From Bathymodiolus brooksi (lineage: Eukaryota > Mollusca > Bivalvia > Mytilida > Modiolidae): a stretch of 64,000 nucleotides of DNA. This document shows positions 29,001-40,000 of the stretch, one piece after another (position 1 is the stretch's first letter; each line of letters opens with the position of its first letter). The stretch spans positions 28,250,962 to 28,314,961 of the forward strand of contig OY804589.1 in assembly GCA_963680875.1 (NCBI GenBank). Reading direction: 5' to 3'. Below the pieces are notes generated by a model, which was not told where the DNA came from, did no database searches, and was given only the letters and a program-made list of their open reading frames with translations. The translations under genes and the position numbers were made by a program.

Positions 29001-29118
29001 GAACTTCTACTAACCCCCAATAACAACTGTCCTATCTGAATGGTTGAACTTCTACTAACCCCCAATAACAACTGTCCTATCTGATTGGTTGAACTTCTAC
29101 TAACCCCCAATAACAAAT
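26081..29118. repeat. 45-bp satellite array 4 and right end of the satellite domain
   Basis: About 67 units. Near 28,880 the unit is interrupted by an extra CTACATTTTATTGTATC. The array stops at AACAAATGT, where it fuses to TGTGCTTGAAG, the same sequence that forms the right flank of each spacer. This marks the right boundary of the satellite domain in the window. Confidence 0.95.
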
Positions 29119-29176
29119 GTTGTGCTTGAAGGGAAAGGGTCATTAATTAGACGACAAACAAAAACGTGCAATTATA
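29115..29176. repeat. 62-bp direct repeat of the spacer right flank at the array end
   Basis: AAATGTTGTGCTTGAAGG through GTGCAATTATA repeats the last ~62 bp of each spacer (15245-15305 in copy 1) with three visible substitutions, then continues into single-copy DNA (AGTTATGCAAAGG). It marks either the original target sequence or a truncated fourth spacer. Confidence 0.85.
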
Positions 29177-30006
29177 AGTTATGCAAAGGAAAATCCAAAA
29201 TTAACATAACAACAAATTGCCGATAATTTGACAATTAAATGGGATCTTCCACACAAATGAAGATGAACTGTTCCTGTCACGTTTTTATAATGACCTTGAT
29301 GTCCCGAGTTACAAATGACTGTTCAAGAATTTGTCAACATTGACAAAGATCTGCAAACTGTACAGGACATTTCCGATGTGAATATAATTATTCTAATTTA
29401 TTTATTTATTAAACATGTATTATTTATACTTATATATTTGTACAAGTGCAAAATGTATGTCAGTCGAGTTGAAAGTTTATCTGTTCATATGATCACATAA
29501 CTTCCGGTTTTCAATGTCCCTCCTACCGTACGATCACGACCAAGACCTCTTCCACAGAGACAATAGAATAGAATAGAATATGTTTAGTTGTCAATTAAAG
29601 ACGCCCATGATAGGCAGTATAATTACATGAAAATCACAATATTTACATTAATTGGTATGATTAGATTGATTGGATTTAACATACAAGACATACAAATACA
29701 TGTAAATATACAATTTTGTAATCAATAATTTTGACAAGTATAGTGATCCCTGTAATGGATTAAGAGACAGTGCATCATCCACAGTTGTATATCTAACACA
29801 GATATATAATTATTATTATGAGTAATAGTACTAATACTCTGTCTCTAGACTGGAGGCCGCCCCACCGGGACTTGATATCCATACAATATCTAAATTCATG
29901 CACTAATGGAGTCTACATGCATTTAGTGAAGAACGATTATTAGTTACCAAAAAATTAAAATCGAAAAAATAAGGTCTACAAAAACTAAAACTAAAAAAGT
30001 GTCGAT

Positions 30007-30069
30007 CTAATCTCGTTGAGATTAGGATTACAAAGAAATTTTCTGTCTATCTAATCTCAACGAGATTAG
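30007..30069. repeat. Pair of 19-bp palindromes, mutually inverted
   Basis: CTAATCTCGTTGAGATTAG (30007-30025) and CTAATCTCAACGAGATTAG (30051-30069) each have 8-bp arms, and each is the reverse complement of the other. The sequence can fold as two small hairpins or one longer one. GTCGATC lies just outside on both sides as a direct repeat. Confidence 0.85.
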
Positions 30070-30287
30070 TGTCGATCCCCTACACATTTTTCATATTTGA
30101 CACTCGAAATGAATTCATTCGAATATTCTACATATATTTACCTAATAACAGCATCAAAAGTAGAAAAATGTTAATTATTAGTATCATTGTCAGGGCCATG
30201 ATTTCTTCCTCTCAACTAACTCGAATAATTCCACGCCCTCTATCCGCTATCTTGTCTTATCTTGTCTTATCGCTACCTGAGAAAGAT

Positions 30288-30570
30288 GTAACCCGGGTCA
30301 AAAACACCGAGCCCAAAATCAATAATTCGTGATTAAATAGTTATTTATGAACCTTTTTTCCTGAAACTTGGATATATTACGAAATATATAACACATTGTA
30401 AAAAATTGTAGAAAAAAATAGTTTTTGATGACGTTTTTGGCACTTTTAATGATGAAAGCTAATAAAAGTTGTAACCCGGGCCCTGGTACAAAAATCAATA
30501 AATCCTGATTAAATAATATCCTAGGAACATTTGTTGGTAAAAAAATGATATATTTGATTAAAATATAAAA
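30288..30570. repeat. Diverged direct repeat beginning GTAACCCGGG
   Basis: Segments at about 30288-30400 and 30471-30570 share GTAACCCGGG, AAAATCAATAA and TGATTAAATA in the same order, with many differences. This is an old duplication or two copies of an unrecognised element. Confidence 0.55.
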
Positions 30571-31296
30571 TATAAAAAGATATATGATATTGTGTTAATA
30601 AAGAAAAAATGATGATCCCCCTTTTTTAACAAATCAAATGAAAGTTGTAACCGGAAATTAAATATATAACATTTTTGTTATTAGCTGTTTAAATTAAGGA
30701 TATATCGGCACGAATTAATAATAAAGAAATAATATTCATTTCGATAGATAGAATCCTTAATTTTACAATGTAATAGTTTAATTAATAATTTAGGAAGTTA
30801 TTTAGGAAATCATTATAAAGTTTAATTCCAATTAAACACCCAATTATAGACCCAAGCTAACAACGGTCGTACATCAATAAAGATATGAAGCTATAAATTA
30901 TGAGTGTTTGCATTAAAAATAACAATTAATCTTTGATGTACAATACTTTAAACATGTCTTAATTGAATTATTATTTTCTTTATAATTGATTCAAAGAAAT
31001 ATTCGTATGCCATGTAGTACAAAATACAACTCAACACAAGCTAGCTGTTGTAAAGCAAACCAAGCATTCAATGACATCAAATGTTTTTTGTTTCTATAAG
31101 ATTTCACACATTATTTTAAACAACAAGCTCGCGCAAAATAAACTGTATCATCTTTCAAAGTATAAAAGAAATCATAATTTAGTTGATATCATCAGTTTCT
31201 AACGAATTTTTGTTGGATATAGCTACGTATTTGTACCAAATTTTCATTTGCAATATAAGCAGTGTGTTTCAACTTGTCAACCTATTTCTGGAATAA

Positions 31297-31966
31297 TTTC
31301 CAAACATCAATGGTTTCCAGTACACTAGCAAAGTACCTGTGTATAAAAACAATCAGTGGAAATATCACGTAAAGATGAACTCTCAATCTTCGCCATGTGT
31401 GCAAATTCATCATACTGGTCGTGATCATTGGATTACTCCTTGCCAAGATACAAGCGGAACCATATATGTGCTTGATAGTATGAACAGTAAAAGCATTACA
31501 ACATCTGTGCAAATTCAAATGTCAAGGATTTATGGAAAAACAAAGACATTGTACCGGTCAAAATTCATAAAGTTCAACAGCAAACCAACTCAGTTGACTG
31601 TGGAGTTTTCGCCATTGCATTTATGACTAAATTTTGTTTCAGTGGCTGGAATTGAAAAAATAACGTTCATTTTGAGACCAACGTCATGCGTATCTCCTAA
31701 AGTGCATGGAAGACAAACAGTTTTCGCCATTTCCGAAGATAAAACCAATCAAATCAAAAGTTACATTAAATTTGAAAAACACCAGTGTCAACCTTTCCAT
31801 CAAAAAGGAATGCAAGGCCGAGTGTGATTTTCCGAATCTATTTGAAGACATGGTTTCTTGTGATAAGTGTTCCACTTGGTATCATTTTGGCTGTGCTTCC
31901 AACGGTACTTTAGTCAATTTTCAGGGAAGTTTTTTCTTTACTTGCAACAACTGCAGCAGTGTTTGA
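31297..31966 (+). pseudogene. Decayed C48-like (Ulp1-fold) cysteine peptidase plus PHD finger
   Basis: Three reading frames together give one recognisable protein. Frame 1 (31297-31550) has FPNINGFQ, then HHTGRDHWI with the likely catalytic His, and IYVLDSMNS with the Asp. Frame 3 (31551-31695) has QQQTNSVDCGVFAIAF, with the Gln and catalytic Cys of a C48 (Ulp1/SENP-type) peptidase. Frame 2 (31700-31966) has a PHD-like zinc finger: C-x3-C-x11-C-x2-C-x4-H-x2-C-x16-C-x2-C, including DKCSTWYHFGC. Two frameshifts, an in-frame TGA after SGWN and a TAA just upstream of FPNI show that it is dead. Such peptidase-PHD proteins occur in large, probably transposon-linked families in invertebrates; that link is from general knowledge. 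The N-terminal part was not recovered. Confidence 0.75.
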
Positions 31967-32631
31967 TGAACAATATTTGTTATTAGATAATGAACTGTGA
32001 ACTGATATGAATTTTCTTCACAAATGTCAATCGTGTGTTTTTATTGTACATAAATGTATGTATTTTTCGCTATATCCTATATATTTATTAAAAAAAAACT
32101 ATTTAATAACTTTTCACTAAACTTAAATAATTGGGAAACTACGCGGGCTACTAAAGATACCCCGTGCCTTGTGGCAGACTTGAGGTCAATTACATTCAAA
32201 TGTAATCGATTACATTACAATTACTTTGCAATTTTCATGATTACATTACATTATGATTACATCAATTTTCAAATGTAATCGATTAAATTACAATTACTTT
32301 GTAAATGTAATCGATTACATTACTGATTACATTTAATATCATGACAACCAATATATTAGTGTTTTATGTTATTTTATCTCATGTTTATCTGTCCAATATC
32401 TCTTATTTAATGTATTTCTTACTCAGAACTATGAATTACAATTCAGTTTTAATGTGATCATTACATGCAATAACATACAGTACATTGTAAATTATAAACA
32501 GCAATTCTCATTTTCCTTTTTTCAAAAAATATGTTGTGTCTTATTACTATAACCAATATTCATTCCATCTTATACTATTAGTAAATATTATAACATACAT
32601 TTGCACATTTTAATAATATATATATCAAATA
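31967..32631. repeat. AT-rich stretch with AATCGATT palindrome-rich element
   Basis: 32186-32335 contains three or more copies of the palindromic phrase TGTAATCGATTACA or close variants, interspersed with TTACAATTACTTTG. This is a degenerate low-complexity repeat. The preceding CGGGCTACTAAAGATACC may belong to the same element. The rest, to 32631, is AT-rich with no recognised feature. Confidence 0.6.
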
Positions 32632-34989
32632 ATGGGGACAAATGGTCAATTATTTCCCCTAACTGATAACACAGATGGCGCTGCTGATCAGGTTCAACAG
32701 TATTTTTTTAAATAAATAAAATTCTTTCTACATATCGTTGTGCATATGATTTGCTCATAGAGGTGGAAACTTGTTTCCTAATGATGATCAAATAAAAAAG
32801 AATTATTAAATGCAATTAAAAAGAATTAAGTGAGTAAAAACACAAAGAATGGACACCATACAAAAGCAGTATTGTTTGTTATGAACTTCATAGAAAATGA
32901 TTATACACCAGTGACAAGTTTTGGTAAGTGTAAATTAAAATTAAACTGTAAAATGTAATAATTTAATAGCATTGTTTAATTTAGGATTATACATTTCATA
33001 TTTATATATTTTTACTAATTTTATATATTAAATTTTATAATTTTAAATATAAATAAATATAATAAAAAGAAATATCTTAAATGAAAATATAAAGACAACT
33101 TCATATAATAAATATTTTATTTATTGCAAAATATCATTTCTTTAATATTGGTTCATATTTAATATCTATGTACTTTATAGTGTTTATATTTATTATTTAA
33201 TATTACATGCTGATATTTATTATTTAATATTACATGCTGAGATGGCAATCTTTACAGTGTTTATTTAACATGTTTATTTGTAAGATTGATGCATGCCATC
33301 ACAGATTAGGGATTAAGTTTATCATCAGAAGATATTAATGAATAGAAATACTTTTTTCCATTTGAACTTTTTTGTATTTTATTTATTGCTGGTACCAATG
33401 TTTATAGGAAACAGCTAAAAAGGAAGGTAAGGGGGTGTTTCAAATATGGTCTGTTGTAAAAGAAAATGCCCATCTAGTGCATCTGAAGGAGGTGACAGAC
33501 TTGGGAACAAATTACAAATGAAACAAAATTTGAGTTCTTAACAAAAGAAGAAGAGGAATGCGGACTTCTGTGTATATCTGATATAGGGGAAAAGGGACGT
33601 GTTTAGAGTGAAAATTAGTCTTACTTAAATGCAAAAAAATGAAAAAAAGTGTTGTGTTGTTCCACAATATTAAGAATTTGGATGTCAAACTCCAGCTTGG
33701 CCATCCCTTGCCATTGAAAACTTTAGACCTGACAATGATCAGTATTAATTCATACCGGGTAGGCAAAATACACCAACATCAAATTTGTATTGGCTTCCCG
33801 AGGTGGTGGAGCATATAACTTGAACTATGTATACAGTAGAGTGTAGACCAGCTAAATTTTGAAAATCAATATCCTGGATAAATGTTGTGTCTAGACAATG
33901 GCAGGAGTTAACTTTGTGTCCACATAGTAATTTAGTATGTTATAGTCCATCTGATTGAAATAAAATTTCACCATCCCGACTAATTGTAGATGACACAAAA
34001 ATACCATTCCAAAAACCAAAACATCAGGTTGCACAATGATCTACTTATTCTACATATAAAACAGAAACACAGTAAAAGTATTGTTTGGATGTTCAACTGG
34101 TGAACTTGTGACGTTGTATCATGTCTGTCTCCTGCATATGGAGGATCATATGTCACAATTGATGTTCCAACATTTTTGAAAGAAAAGAAATAGGATGTCC
34201 GAAAAAAACAGTGCAAAGAGACAGAAAAATATCCAGTCAACTTGTTCATATAGAACAGGTGATAGGTTTAGCAAAATCATTTAAAATTCTCACCCTTGCT
34301 TCAAACAGAACAGAAGCAAAGCTTGTCAGTGACATCAGTTTTGTAGTTGTACAATTTAAAAAAAAATGCATTATTCCACCATTTAAACTAAATTATTTCA
34401 TAATTGAAAGTAAATTATTATTTATGTCTGAGTACACTAATAAACAGAGTAAATATACATGTATAACTATCATATATACATTTATTTAGGTCGTATATAC
34501 ATGTTCATAACAATAAAGTCAGTTTGGAATATAACTTTATTTAAAGTTTCATATCACCAAGAATAATTTGCAATATCCATAATAATTAAACTTATTTAAA
34601 ACCGTTTTTTTTTAATTTATTTATCATAAAATGCAGTTAAACTAATGTACTAATAATTTTAGAAATAAACTCTTCATTTCTATCAACTGTTATTATTTTG
34701 TTAACCTTAAATGTGTACAGATACAGGTGCATTCCTTAATTTTAATTCCTTTTTTTCAGTTCAGGTATATAATACACAACTTTCATAATTTGACATTTTT
34801 TGTATATAAAATATTATAAAGTAGATAAATAAAAAATCAAAGAAAGGAATTTATTGATAAATAACACAAACACATAGCAGTGAATGCATGCTGGCTTATC
34901 CTGATAACATTATTAAACATATGATGAACCTGATCTACCATAGCGCCACCTGTAATCAAGTGGGGATAATCTTCACCAATGTTCCCCAT
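32632..34989 (+). mobile_element. 2.36-kb DNA transposon with imperfect inverted ends
   Basis: The left end (32632-32700) and the reverse complement of the right end (34921-34989) align over about 70 bp. Both begin ATGGGGA and share GGT, CCCC, GGCGCT and GATCAGGTTCA in order. I estimate about 65-70 percent identity. Inside, on the plus strand, are remains of a DDE transposase (33980-34357). No certain target-site duplication is visible. The element is old, non-functional and AT-rich. Confidence 0.7.
33980..34357 (+). pseudogene. Fossil DDE_Tnp_4-type transposase (Harbinger-like)
   Basis: The first piece reads LIVDDTKIPFQKPKHQVAQ, stop, STYSTYK, matching the region around the first catalytic Asp of DDE_Tnp_4 transposases. 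After a frameshift come SPAYGGS and TIDVPTFLKEKK, then in another frame TVQRDRKISSQLVHIEQVIG and LAKSFKIL, the region around the catalytic Glu (VHxExVIG). Stops, at least two frameshifts and a deletion between AYGGS and the DVPTFLK segment inactivate it. It lies inside the inverted repeats at 32632-34989, so it is probably the remnant of that element's own transposase. ISL2EU/IS4EU or Harbinger assignment is not settled. Confidence 0.7.
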
Positions 34990-35679
34990 TTCAAACATCC
35001 TGTCAAAAGTTTATTGTGGATAATAAACTAGCACTTAACCTGTGCCACAGATACAATTTGTAATTATGGTCTTATTTATGACACCAAATTATGTAACAAT
35101 CACCATTACAAAAATTTCACACCATTTCAATGTGATATATAATTCAGAAGTTAAAAAAACCAAAAGTCATTCTGGTTCTAAAAACTTGCTTAAAAATATC
35201 AAGGACGTATACGTCCTTGAAAATATGCACAATTTCTCAGTCTAAATATGAAAACTAAATCCTTAATTTATGTAAATAGATTTAATAAAATATCCATTAC
35301 AGGTTGCATAGTAACCCACAAATAATGAAAATGATCATATAATCGAATGTTAAAAGGAAAATCCGCACTAGAATAAAAAGCAGAAATATCACATATTTCT
35401 GAATATCAGATACCACAGGCACTTGTTTCATTCAAAAAATATTTGCCCCCTCCTCTTCCTTACTTCAAGGTAAACATCTGCCCTTTACCCCTTCCCCACT
35501 TCGCCTCAATATTTTTCGCTTATTTGTGATCCTTTCGCTGACCCAATTATATCGTTACACTCCCGAGATATTTCATTTTTCGACTGCCACATTTAAATAT
35601 AAATACCGGGGGCCCCTCAGACGAATTGGACAAGAATATTCAGCGAAAGTCGCATTTTCTATTTTTCAGTCACTGTAGA
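34990..35679. other. Non-coding interval with perfect 22-bp palindrome and a TATA-like box
   Basis: There is no supported coding frame. A perfect 22-bp palindrome lies at 35199-35220 (TCAAGGACGTA and its complement). TATAAATA occurs at 35598-35605, about 80 bp before the foldback region, followed by a GC-rich CCGGGGGCCCCTC. It could be a promoter reading into the repeats, but this is only positional. Confidence 0.5.
35199..35220. repeat. Perfect 22-bp palindrome
   Basis: TCAAGGACGTA is followed immediately by its exact reverse complement TACGTCCTTGA, with no spacer. It lies in AT-rich sequence and no element end was recognised around it. Confidence 0.95.
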
Positions 35680-35969
35680 TCGTTGTTTGTCCTTTTGTAC
35701 TTTTTCTTTTGGCCATTGTGTTGTCTGTTCTTCTTCGATATACGGATTCTGATTACTCCTTTGGTATCTTCAAACTCTTCTTAACAGTATCACCAAGAAC
35801 AGACAGTTTCTGACAAGGAATTAAGTGTCTGAGATAATCAGCAAACAATATAATATTCTGATATAACTAATTGTTGAAGACACGTGTATCACCACGAGAG
35901 TAGTGTAAATTGATCAAATCAACAAATATCACACTTTCACCTAATCATAGGAGATAAGAAAAGTTTAAA

Positions 35970-37030
35970 GATACCAAAGTAGTAATCAGAAGCCATAAAT
36001 CTAAGATACCAAAGGGGTAATCAGAAGCCGTAAATCTAAGATACCAAAGGAGTAATCAGAAGCCGTAAATCTAAGATACAAATGGGTAATCAGAAGTCGT
36101 CAATCTAAGATACCAAAGGGGTAATCAGAAGCCGCGAAGAAGAACAGACAATACAATGGATTATATAAAAGGAACAAATCATGATCTACAAAGCACTGCA
36201 CAAAAAGCTAAAGATTAAGCAACATGAATCCCACTAATGCTCGGGATGATCTCGGTAAGAACGTTTGAAGATACCAAAGTAGTAATCAGAAGCTGAAATT
36301 TGAAGAAAGACAGACAATGGCCACAAAAACAAATTGGACAAACAACGATCTGCAAAACACTCAGTAAGAGTAAGAAAAGTTTGAAGATACCAAAGGGTGA
36401 ACTCAAGTCCTCAGTAAGGGTAATACAACGTTGAAGTTACCAGAGAGGTAATCAGAAGCCGTAAATCTAAGATACCATAGGGGTAATCAAAAGCCGTAAA
36501 TCTAAGATACCATAGGGGTAGCCAGAAGCCGTAAATCTAAGATACCATAGGGGTAATCAGAAGCCGTAAATCTAAGATACCATAGGAGTAATCAGAAGCC
36601 GTAAATCTAAGATACCATAGGGGTAATCAGAAGCCGTAAATCTAAGATACCATAGGGGTAATCAGAAGCCGTAAATCTAAGATACCATAGAGGTAATCAG
36701 AAACCGTAAATCTAAGATACCACAGGGGTTATCAGAAGTCGTCAATCTAAGATACCATAGGAGTAATCAGAAGCCGTAAATTTAAAATACCAAAGAGGTA
36801 ATCAGAAGCCGTAAATCTAAGATACCATAGAGGTAATCAGAAGTCGTCAATCTAAGATACCATAGAATTAATCAGAAGCCGTAAATCTAAAATACCAAAG
36901 GGGTAATCAGAAGCCGTAATTCTAAGATACCATAGGAGTAATCAGAAATCGTCGATCTAGGATACCATATGATTAATCAGAAGCCGTAAATCTAAGATAC
37001 CAAAGGGGTAATCAGAAGCCGTAAATCTAA
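35970..37030. repeat. 35-bp minisatellite array (interrupted)
   Basis: The tandem unit is about 35 bp: GATACCATAGG, GGTAATCAGAAGCC, GTAAATCTAA. Copies lie at 35970-36130 and 36440-37030, about 20 in all, separated by parts of two 178-bp-type units at 36130-36440. It shares GATACCAAAGGGGTAATCAG with the 178-bp unit, so one probably arose from the other. Confidence 0.9.
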
Positions 37031-40000
37031 GATACCATAGGGGTAATCAGAAGGCGAAAATCTAAGAACAGACAATACAATTACCAAAAGAAAAATTGGA
37101 CAAACAACGATCTACAAAACACTACACAAAAAGCTAAGGATTGAGCAACACGAACCTCACTGACCGAGGGTGAACTCAAGTCTTCAGTAAGGATAATAAA
37201 ACGTTGAAGATACCAAAGGGGTAATCAGAAGCCTTCAATCGAAGAACAGACAATACAATTACCAAAGGAAAAATTGGACAAACAACGATCTACAAAACAC
37301 TACACAAAAAGCTAAAGATTGAGCAACACCAACCTCACTGACCGAGGGTGAACTCAAGTCTTCAGTAAGGATAATAAAACGTTGAAGATACCAAAGGGGT
37401 AATCAGAAGCCTTCAATCGAAGAACAGACAATACAATTACCAAAAGAAAAATTGGACAAACAACGATCTACAAAACACTACACAAAAGCTAAAGATTGAG
37501 CAGCACCAACCTCACTGACCGAGGGTGAACTCAAGTCTTCAGTAAGGATAATAAAACGTTGAAGATACCAAAGGGGTAATCAGAAGCCTTCAATCGAGGA
37601 ACAGACAATACAATTACCAAAAGAAAAATTGGACAAACAACGATCTACAAAACACTACACAAAAAGCTAAAGATTGAGCAACACGAACCTCACTGACCGA
37701 GGGTGAACTCAAGTCTTCAGTAAGGATAATAAAACGTTGAAGATACCAAAGGGGTAATCAGAAGCCTTCAATCGAAGAACAGACAATACAATTACCAAAA
37801 GAAAAATTTGACAAACAACGATCTACAAAACACTACACAAAAAGCTAAAGATTGAGCAACACGAACTTCACTGACCGAGGGCGAACTCAAGTCTTCAGTA
37901 AGGATAATAAAACGTTGAAGATATCAAAGGGGTAATCAGAAGCCTTCAATCGAAGAACAGACAATACAATTACCAAAAGAAACATTGGACAAACAACGAT
38001 CTACAAAACACTACACAAAAAACTAAGGATTGAGCAGCACCAACCTCACTGACCGAGGGTGAACTCAAGTCTTCAGTAAGGATAATAAAACGTTGAAGAT
38101 ACCAAAGGGGTAATCAGAAGCCTTCAATCGAAGAACAGACAATACAATTACCAAAGGAAAAATTGGACAAACAACGATCTACAAAACACTACACAAAAAG
38201 CTAAAGATTGAGCAACACGAACCTCACTGACCGAGAGTGAACTCAAGTATTCAGTAAGGATAATAAAACGTTGAAGATACCAAAGGGGTAATCAGAAGCC
38301 TTCAATCGAAGAACAAACAATACAATTACCAAAAGAAAAATTGGACAAACAACGATCTACAAAACACTACACAAAAAGCTAAAGATTGAGCAACACCAAC
38401 CTCACTGACCGAGGGTGAACTCAAGTCTTCAGTAGGATAATAAAACGTTGAAGATACCAAAGGGGTAATCAGAAGCCTTCAATCGAAGAACAGACAATAC
38501 AATTACCAAAAGAAAAATTGGACAAACAACGATCTACAAAACACTACACAAAAGCTAAAGATTGAGCAGCACCAACCTCACTGACCGAGGGTGAACTCAA
38601 GTCTTCAGTAAGGATAATAAAACGTTGAAGATACCAAAGGGGTAATCAGAAGCCTTCAATCGAGGAACAGACAATACAATTACCAAAAGAAAAATTGGAC
38701 AAACAACGATCTACAAAACACTACACAAAAAGCTAAAGATTGAGCAACACGAACCTCACTGACCGAGAGTGAACTCAAGTCTTCAGTAAGGATAATAAAA
38801 CGTTGAAGATACCAAAGGGGTAATCAGAAGCCTTCAATCGAGGAACAGACAATACAATTACCAAAAGAAAAATTGGACAAACAACGATCTACAAAACACT
38901 ACACAAAAAGCTAAAGATTGAGCAACACGAACTTCACTGACCGAGGGTGAACTCAAGTCTTCAGTAAGGATAATAAAACGTTGAAGATATCAAAGGGGTA
39001 ATCAGAAGCCTTCAATCGAAGAACAGACAATACAATTACCAAAAGAAACATTGGACAAACAACGATCTACAAAACACTACACAAAAAACTAAGGATTGAG
39101 CAGCACCAACCTCACTGACCGAGGGTGAACTCAAGTCTTCAGTAAGGATAATAAAACGTTGAAGATACCAAAGGGGTAATCAGAAGCCTTCAATCGAAGA
39201 ACAGACAATACAATTACCAAAGGAAAAATTGGACAAACAACGATCTACAAAACACTACACAAAAAGCTAAAGATTGAGCAACACGAACCTCACTGACCGA
39301 GGGTGAACTCAAGTCTTCAGTAAGGATAATAAAACGTTGAAGATATCAAAGGGGTAATCAGAAGCCTTCAATCGAAGAACAGACAATACAATTACCAAAA
39401 GAAAAATTGGACAAACAACGATCTACAAAATACTACACAAAAAACTAAGGATTGAGCAGCACCAACCTCACTGACCGAGGGTGAACTCAAGTCTTCAGTA
39501 AGGATAATAAAACGTTGAAGATACCAAAGGGGTAATCAGAAGCCTTCAATCGAAGAACAGACAATACAATTACCAAAAGAAGAATTGGACAAACAACGAT
39601 CTACAAAACACTACACAAAAAGCTAAAGATTGAGCAGCACCAACCTCACTGACCGAGGGTGAACTCAAGTCTTCAGTAAGGATAATAAAACGTTGAAGAT
39701 ATCAAAGGGGTAATCAGAAGCCTTCAATCGAGGAACAGACAATACAATTACCAAAAGAAAAATTGGACAAACAACGATCTACAAAACACTACACAAAAAA
39801 CTAAGGATTGAGCAGCACCAACCTCACTGACCGAGGGTGAACTCAAGTCTTCAGTAAGGATAATAAAACGTTGAAGATACCAAAGGGGTAATCAGAAGCC
39901 TTCAATCGAAGAACAGACAATACAATTACCAAAAGAAAAATTGGACAAACAACGATCTACAAAACACTACACAAAAAGCTAAAGATTGAGCAGCACCAAC

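Larger units (their letters stand above)
29177..31296. other. AT-rich non-coding stretch
   Basis: No convincing coding frame was found. A short (AGAAT)n run lies at 29563-29580, next to sequence that could be a retroelement 3' end. A nested palindrome pair lies at 30007-30069. Two diverged copies of a segment beginning GTAACCCGGG lie at about 30288 and 30471. The rest appears single-copy and unassigned. Confidence 0.6.

Noticed and set aside
1..29118. CRISPR array
   Set aside because: The units are contiguous 45-mers with no unique spacers, and the sequence is eukaryotic.
31706..31966. Intact small PHD-finger gene
   Set aside because: The ATG is internal to a larger decayed peptidase-PHD protein whose upstream parts are readable in two other frames.
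33512..34249. Minus-strand hydrophobic open frames as membrane proteins
   Set aside because: They are the antisense of AT-rich transposon sequence; the recognisable transposase remains are on the plus strand.
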